From NCBI RefSeq assembly GCF_000425065.1, contig NZ_AULB01000030.1, forward strand, positions 56,477 through 120,476: a stretch of DNA of 64,000 bases. Reading direction: 5' to 3'. Below, in pieces: positions 60,213-64,000 of this stretch. Within the stretch, counting starts at the first letter, position 1, and the number at the start of each line of letters is the position of its first letter. A program made the position numbers and the translations under genes. The stretch is from Actinomadura rifamycini DSM 43936. Its GTDB lineage: Bacteria; Actinomycetota; Actinomycetes; Streptosporangiales; Streptosporangiaceae. The notes under the pieces were generated by a model. It saw nothing but the letters and a program-made list of their open reading frames with translations. It ran no database searches and had not been told where the DNA came from.

Positions 60213-61036
60213 ACCGCGCCTACGCGACCCTCCAAGCCCTCGCCGTCGGCGACGCGCTCGGCTCGCAGTTCTTCGTCCCCGCCAACCGCGCGTCCTACGA
60301 GGACCGCACCCTCCCCCCGGGCCCCTGGCAGTGGACCGACGACACCGAGATGGCGGCGTCCGTCTACCGGATCCTCGCCGCCCACGGCGAGATCGACCAG
60401 GACGCCCTCGCCCGGGCCTTCGCCGACAACCACGACTTCGACCGCGGCTACGGCCCCTCCACCAACCGCCTCCTCCGGCTGATCCGCGAAGGCGGCGACT
60501 GGCGCACCCTCGCCCGCGAGCCCTTCGGCGGCCAGGGCTCCTGGGGCAACGGCGCCGCCATGCGCGTCGCCCCCGTCGGCGCCTGGTACTTCGGCGACCC
60601 CGACACCGCCGCCCGCCAGGCGGCCCTCTCCGCCGAGGTGACCCACCCCCACCCCGAAGCCGTCGCCGGCGCCGTGGCGGTCGCCGTCGCGGCCGCGCTC
60701 CCCCGCACCACCCCCGGCGCGTTCCTCGACGCCGTCATCGACCGCACCCCGCCCACGAACGTCCGCGACGGCATCGCCGAGGCCCGCCGCCTCCTCCCCC
60801 TCGGCGACCCCGTCCTCGCCTCCGCGGCCCTCGGCAACGGGCGCCTGGTCGCCGCGCACGACACCGTCCCGTTCGTCCTCTGGGCCGCGGCCCGCAACCA
60901 GGACGACTACGAGCGCGCCTTCTGGACGACCGCGGCCGCCGGAGGCGACATCGACACCAACTGCGCCATCGTCGGCGGCATCGTCGGCGATCCCCCCGCC
61001 CACTGGCTCGCCCAGTGCGAACCCCTACCCCTGTAG
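60209..61036 (+). CDS. ADP-ribosylglycohydrolase family protein
   Basis: A 275-aa protein. The Mg-binding motifs WTDDTEMA (about 46-53) and GGDIDTNCAIVGGIVG near the end are diagnostic of the DraG/ARH family; LAVGDALGSQFF at the start is also typical. It removes ADP-ribose from protein or nucleic acid. The GTG overlaps the LuxR-type stop (GTGA). The last 12 bp overlap the convergent dienelactone hydrolase gene. Confidence 0.92.
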   Translation: MNRAYATLQALAVGDALGSQFFVPANRASYEDRTLPPGPWQWTDDTEMAASVYRILAAHGEIDQDALARAFADNHDFDRGYGPSTNRLLRLIREGGDWRTLAREPFGGQGSWGNGAAMRVAPVGAWYFGDPDTAARQAALSAEVTHPHPEAVAGAVAVAVAAALPRTTPGAFLDAVIDRTPPTNVRDGIAEARRLLPLGDPVLASAALGNGRLVAAHDTVPFVLWAAARNQDDYERAFWTTAAAGGDIDTNCAIVGGIVGDPPAHWLAQCEPLPL

Positions 61037-61696
61037 GTGCCGCCCCAGGAACTCCTCCGCGAGCGCCCAAGCCCGCTCCGCGGGCGCCTCCTGGTAGAAC
61101 ATCGGCGCCTTCCGGTTGTGGAACGCGTGCCCGCCGTCCTCCTGCACGTGCACCTCGACGCCGTCCCGCGCCGCGCGCTCCACCTCGGCGACGTCCTCCC
61201 GGGGGATGTAGGGGTCGGCGCCGCCGAAGTGCAACTGCAGCGGCCCCCGCACATCCGCCATCCGCTCCAGTCGCGCGGGCACCCCCGACCCGTAGAACGA
61301 CACCGCGGGCACGTCCACCCGGCTCGCCAGCAGGTACGCGAGCGTCCCCCCGAAGCAGAACCCGAGCACCCCCACCGGCCCCACCCCGGGCAGCCCCCGC
61401 AGGCACCCCAGCGCGGCCTCGAGGTCCTCGACCCCCGCGTCCCAGTCGAACCGCGACACCATCGCCGTCCCCCGCTCGACGGCCCGCTCGTCATGCCGCA
61501 CGGCCCAGTTCGGCTCGATCCGCCAGAACATGTCCGGCGCCCCCACGACATACCCGAGCCCCACGAGATCCTCGGCGACCGCCTCCATGTACTCCCCGAC
61601 CCCGAAGATCTCCTGCACCAGCAGGATCCCCGGCCCGGGCCCCTCGCCCCACACCGTCAGATCGAACGCCCCGCCAACCCGCTCAACACGCCTCAT
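61025..61696 (-). CDS. Dienelactone hydrolase family protein
   Basis: A 223-aa alpha/beta hydrolase. Nucleophile Cys in GFCFGG (about 113), acid Asp in GGADPYIP and His in DGGHAFHN, the dienelactone hydrolase triad; QEIFGVGEYM near the start is typical. It probably hydrolyses small lactones or esters. ATG at 61696. Nothing else is linked to aromatic degradation. Confidence 0.92.
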   Translation of the reverse strand: MRRVERVGGAFDLTVWGEGPGPGILLVQEIFGVGEYMEAVAEDLVGLGYVVGAPDMFWRIEPNWAVRHDERAVERGTAMVSRFDWDAGVEDLEAALGCLRGLPGVGPVGVLGFCFGGTLAYLLASRVDVPAVSFYGSGVPARLERMADVRGPLQLHFGGADPYIPREDVAEVERAARDGVEVHVQEDGGHAFHNRKAPMFYQEAPAERAWALAEEFLGRHLQG

Positions 61697-61768
61697 CCCC
61701 CCATGATCGCCCCTCCCCGCCGTAACCCCGTCGCGAACCCGGCACCGATCTAGGTACGCTTGCTCAAC

Positions 61769-61844
61769 GGGTCGCTAGCTCAATTGGCAGAGCTCCGGAC
61801 TTTTAATCCGTAGGTTGTGGGTTCGAGTCCCACGCGACCCACCA
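61769..61844 (+). tRNA. tRNA-Lys (anticodon TTT), CCA encoded
   Basis: Acceptor GGGTCGC (61769-61775) pairs with GCGACCC (61834-61840); anticodon loop CTTTTAA gives TTT at 61802-61804; GTTCGA T-loop; CCA is encoded at 61842-61844. Its 3' half contains a 20-bp sequence repeated at 63213. Confidence 0.96.
61806..61825 (+). repeat. Attachment-site direct repeat, copy in tRNA-Lys
   Basis: ATCCGTAGGTTGTGGGTTCG in the anticodon-stem to T-loop part of tRNA-Lys, identical to 63213-63232. tRNA 3' halves are favoured integration sites of tyrosine-recombinase elements. Confidence 0.85.
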
Positions 61845-61984
61845 CCCCTCACCAGGGCAAGCGCCTGCCCTTGGACATATCAGGGATCTTGTCTGAGCCC
61901 GCCTGAGGCCGTCCTGATGCCGGAAGCAGGGACGGCGGACCCCGTTCACCCGCTCCCCCGGTCATCGCCACCGACCGCCCGCCT

Positions 61985-62650
61985 TCGTTCACGGCGGCGG
62001 GCCGTCGCTTGAGGTTCGATGGTCGCCGGCGCCGCTTGGTGCCCGCAGTGCGCGCGATGGTGGTGCGGTCCAGCGCGATGACGCGGACGCTGTGCGCGGT
62101 CTTGGGCGGACACGCCTCCAGACGGCCGTTCCGCCGCTGCAGCTGCCGCAGATCACCGCGGTGCCGTGTTCCAGGTCCACGTCCACCCAGCGCAGCCCGG
62201 CCGCCGCGGCGATCGAGGAGGCCGCGCAGCGCGATCAGGTGGTAGGCAGCGTAGAGACGGTGACCGCCGATGGTGTGCAGGAACGCGGAGGTCTGCCCGG
62301 CCGTCCACACCACCGCCCGCGGCCGCCGCGCCGCCGGCAACACCAGCAGCGCCGCCGGGCTCTCGGTCACGAGGCCGTCCCGCAGCGCGGTGTTGAGCGC
62401 ACTGCGCAGCGTCCCGCGGATCCGGTTCAGCGTCGCCTGCCCGATCGGACGTCCTTCCGCCTGGTGGTCGTGGACGATACGGGCGACCCACAAGACCGAA
62501 GCGATCTGCAGGTGGCTTCTGGCGCACCCGCGTTTCCATCTGCACTTCACCCCGACAGGCTCTTCTTAGCTCAACCTGGTCGAGCGGTGGTTCGCGGAGT
62601 TGACCAGCAAACGGATACGGCGTGGTGTCCACCGCAGCGTCCAGGCCGAA
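61985..62650 (-). pseudogene. Degenerate tyrosine-recombinase (phage/ICE integrase)
   Basis: Integrase-like segments are spread over frames: IGQATLNRIRGTLRSALNTA and FLHTIGGHRLYAAYHLIALRG in one, VDVDLEHGTAVICG in a second, then PPKTAHSVRVIALDRTTI back in the first. These are the core-binding domain and the start of the catalytic domain. At least two frameshifts are needed and the C-terminal HxxR/Tyr part is not seen. Its place next to a tRNA with a repeated att core supports an old integration. Confidence 0.8.
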
Positions 62651-62808
62651 CACTAGGGCCGCGCTGAGGCCGTCCTAGGTCCCGAGCATTCCTGACCCGC
62701 CCACGCCGGTTCCCGGTCCCTTCGCCTGCCCGAGACCGCCGGGCTGAAACCACCCGATCAGCGACCTGGCCCCTCACGTCGAGACACAACTGTGTGCGTC
62801 GAGTTCGC

Positions 62809-62814
62809 TACGGT
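62809..62814 (+). promoter_or_regulatory. -10 element TACGGT, leaderless start at 62821
   Basis: TACGGT ends 6 nt before the GTG at 62821. Confidence 0.45.
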
Positions 62815-62820
62815 GTGGCG

Positions 62821-63213
62821 GTGCGCACCCTACTCAATGTCATCTGGCTGGTGCTGGCCGGAATCTGGATGGCCGCCTCTTACGTCATCGCGGGCATCAT
62901 CTGCTGCGTCCTGATCATCACGATCCCCTTCGGCATCGCGTCGTTCCGGATCGCCAACTACGCGCTCTGGCCGTTCGGCAGAACGCTGGTCCGGCGCACA
63001 GACGCGGGCGTAGCGTCGAGCATCGGCAACATCATCTGGGTGATCTTCGCGGGATGGTGGCTGGCGCTGGGGCACGTCTTCACCGGTATCGCGCTGTGCA
63101 TCACGATCATCGGCATCCCGCTGGGCATCGCGAACTTCAAGCTGATCCCCGTCTCGCTGACACCGCTGGGCCGTGAGGTCGTGGCAACGAATGACCCGCG
63201 AAGCTTCGCCTGA
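62821..63213 (+). CDS. YccF-domain membrane protein
   Basis: A 130-aa protein with two YccF repeats: LLNVIWLVLAGIWMA to FGIASFRIANYALWPFGR, and GNIIWVIFAGWWLALGH to IIGIPLGIANFKLIPVS. Four hydrophobic helices. Function unknown. It is the only intact gene between the two 20-bp att-like repeats, and its stop TGA (63211-63213) touches the second one. GTG start at 62821 after a -10; the frame upstream lacks support. Confidence 0.88.
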   Translation: MRTLLNVIWLVLAGIWMAASYVIAGIICCVLIITIPFGIASFRIANYALWPFGRTLVRRTDAGVASSIGNIIWVIFAGWWLALGHVFTGIALCITIIGIPLGIANFKLIPVSLTPLGREVVATNDPRSFA

Positions 63214-63232
63214 TCCGTAGGTTGTGGGTTCG
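63213..63232 (+). repeat. Attachment-site direct repeat, distal copy
   Basis: The same 20 bp as 61806-61825. It has no tRNA context: the flanks differ from the tRNA on both sides. Confidence 0.85.
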
Positions 63233-63304
63233 CAATCGATTGGCTGGATCTCCTGGCGTCGCCCCGGTGCTCGAAGCGCAGGTTCGGGTCTGAGCCGGTA
63301 TGAA

Positions 63305-63763
63305 TCACTTCGGCACGGTTCCCGTGTTGAGGTAGCGCTTGGGGCTGGTGCCGACGGTGCGGCGGAAAGCCGCGAGGAAGGCGCTCGGGGTCGCGTATCC
63401 GACCAGGTGCGCGGCGTGGGACACCGGGTGCCCCTCGGCGAGGATCGGCAGCGCGGCACGCAGGCGCACGTGGGTGCGCCACCGATCGAAACTCATGCCC
63501 GTGTCCTGCATGAACAGCCGCGTCAGCGTGCGCCGGCTGACCCCGACGGCGCGGGCGTGCGCATCGAGGCTGCGCCTGTCCGCGGGATCGGCGAGCAGCG
63601 CGTCCGCCACGGCCCGCACGCGTTCGTTCGAGGGAACCGGCACGTCGATGGGGGTCGCGGGCAGCGGGCGCAGCAGGTCCAGGACGACGGCCTCGGCCCG
63701 CAGCCGCGCGCCCTCGGCGAGGTCCGGCTGAGGGGCCACGCGTTTTCCGGACAGCTTCTTCAT
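63305..63763 (-). pseudogene. AraC-family regulator, 5' part removed by an IS3-type element
   Basis: About 150 residues remain. Two HTH motifs are present: LDAHARAVGVSRRTLTRLF and VSHAAHLVGYATPSAFLAAF, ending TSPKRYLN. Related regulators are about 250-300 aa with an N-terminal cupin that is missing here; the sequence changes to IS DNA at about 63765. An ATG at 63763 could give a truncated product. Confidence 0.78.
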
Positions 63764-63764
63764 G

Positions 63765-64000
63765 GGTGATCTGCGGGCAGATCTACGCTGCTTGCTGCCG
63801 ATCCAGGTACTCGTTGTGGACCTCCATAGGGGTCCGGTACCCGTTCGCGGAATGAAGCCTGCGTCGATTATAGAAGCCCTCGATGTACTGCACAACCGCG
63901 CGGCGGGCCTTGGCTCGTGTGGCAAATACCATACGGTTGAGCCACTCGTTCTTCAATGCCCCGAAGAACGACTCGGCCATGGCGTTGTCCCAGCACACAC
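63765..64000 (-). mobile_element. 3' end of an IS3-family insertion sequence (runs off the window)
   Basis: The element end lies near 63767, with the palindrome GATCTGC-GG-GCAGATC (63768-63783) at the terminus, next to a transposase gene that continues past base 64000. Confidence 0.75.
63783..64000 (-). CDS. IS3-family transposase OrfB, C-terminal fragment (cut by window end)
   Basis: About 72 residues are visible: CWDNAMAESFFGALKNEWL with the last catalytic Glu of the DDE triad, then YIEGFYNRRRLHSANGYRTP, the standard IS3 OrfB ending. The 5' part lies outside the window. It has cut an AraC-type gene. Confidence 0.93.
   Translation of the reverse strand, partial: VCWDNAMAESFFGALKNEWLNRMVFATRAKARRAVVQYIEGFYNRRRLHSANGYRTPMEVHNEYLDRQQAA

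Noticed and set aside
61849..62550. The 233-codon frame read as an intact integrase
   Set aside because: Integrase similarity jumps between frames and the C-terminal catalytic Tyr region is replaced by unrelated sequence.

Overview
The window is very GC-rich. It carries mycothiol synthase (mshD), an OmpR-type GlnR, a type VII secretion locus, a DUF574 methyltransferase, an SCO5389-family protein and frequent GTG/TTG starts with ATGA/GTGA gene overlaps. Together these point to a filamentous or sporoactinomycete-type actinobacterium, probably of the Streptosporangiales/Thermomonosporaceae sort (inference; no species is claimed). Many genes show a TANNNT -10 hexamer 6-8 nt before the start codon, the signature of leaderless transcripts.

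Region 1 (1-12.5 kb) is the end of a type VII (ESX-like) secretion cluster. It holds the 3' end of eccC, a YbaB-like protein, a lower-GC LURP-one/tubby-like gene, then three tandem cassettes on the minus strand. Each cassette is one ~100-aa helical protein with a C-terminal YxxxE signal followed by one 415-502-aa membrane protein with a WXG-like helical hairpin and a glycine-rich beta domain ending in PPWD. The cassettes are followed by mycosin mycP and a translationally coupled trio of single-pass membrane proteins. The cassettes look like secreted or surface-displayed PE/PPE-like pairs and are the best candidate for an undescribed system.

Region 2 (12.3-19.2 kb) is core metabolism and regulation: a polytopic membrane protein, the sulfurtransferase/SseC pair behind a Cys-containing leader peptide, a thioredoxin, an ECF sigma factor coupled to a zinc-finger anti-sigma (with a SigL-like autoregulatory promoter), an LmeA-like lipoprotein-region protein, MoaD and GlnR. 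Region 3 (19.2-26.3 kb) is phosphate supply: pstSCAB with a PHO box and an intercistronic hairpin, mshD, and a DUF47-pit operon.

Region 4 (26.7-32.1 kb) has a small conserved gene and a 1688-aa EccA/CbbX-like AAA+ protein with a long Gly/Ala/Pro linker and a degenerate first ATPase domain. Region 5 (32.1-43.8 kb) has a gamma-carbonic anhydrase, a DivIVA-like coiled-coil protein, peptide deformylase, a two-component system divergent from a trypsin-like membrane protease (with repeated TTCAG boxes between them), an MpaB-type oxygenase, ArfB, and a GlnX-GlnH-like pair. Region 6 (43.8-61.7 kb) is accessory metabolism: MarR/MFS and HxlR/MFS divergent pairs, an FAD oxidoreductase, a secreted propeller protein, fatty-acid type enzymes, a nucleotidyltransferase-BON-phosphoesterase operon, an SCO5389 gene with a Zur-like box, a secreted GH1 enzyme, an OYE reductase divergent from a LuxR-type ATPase regulator coupled to an ADP-ribosylglycohydrolase, and a dienelactone hydrolase.

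Region 7 (61.7-64 kb) is an integration scar. tRNA-Lys carries a 20-bp direct repeat that recurs 1.4 kb downstream; an integrase pseudogene and a yccF gene lie between the copies. Beyond the scar an AraC-type gene is cut by an IS3-family element that runs off the window.
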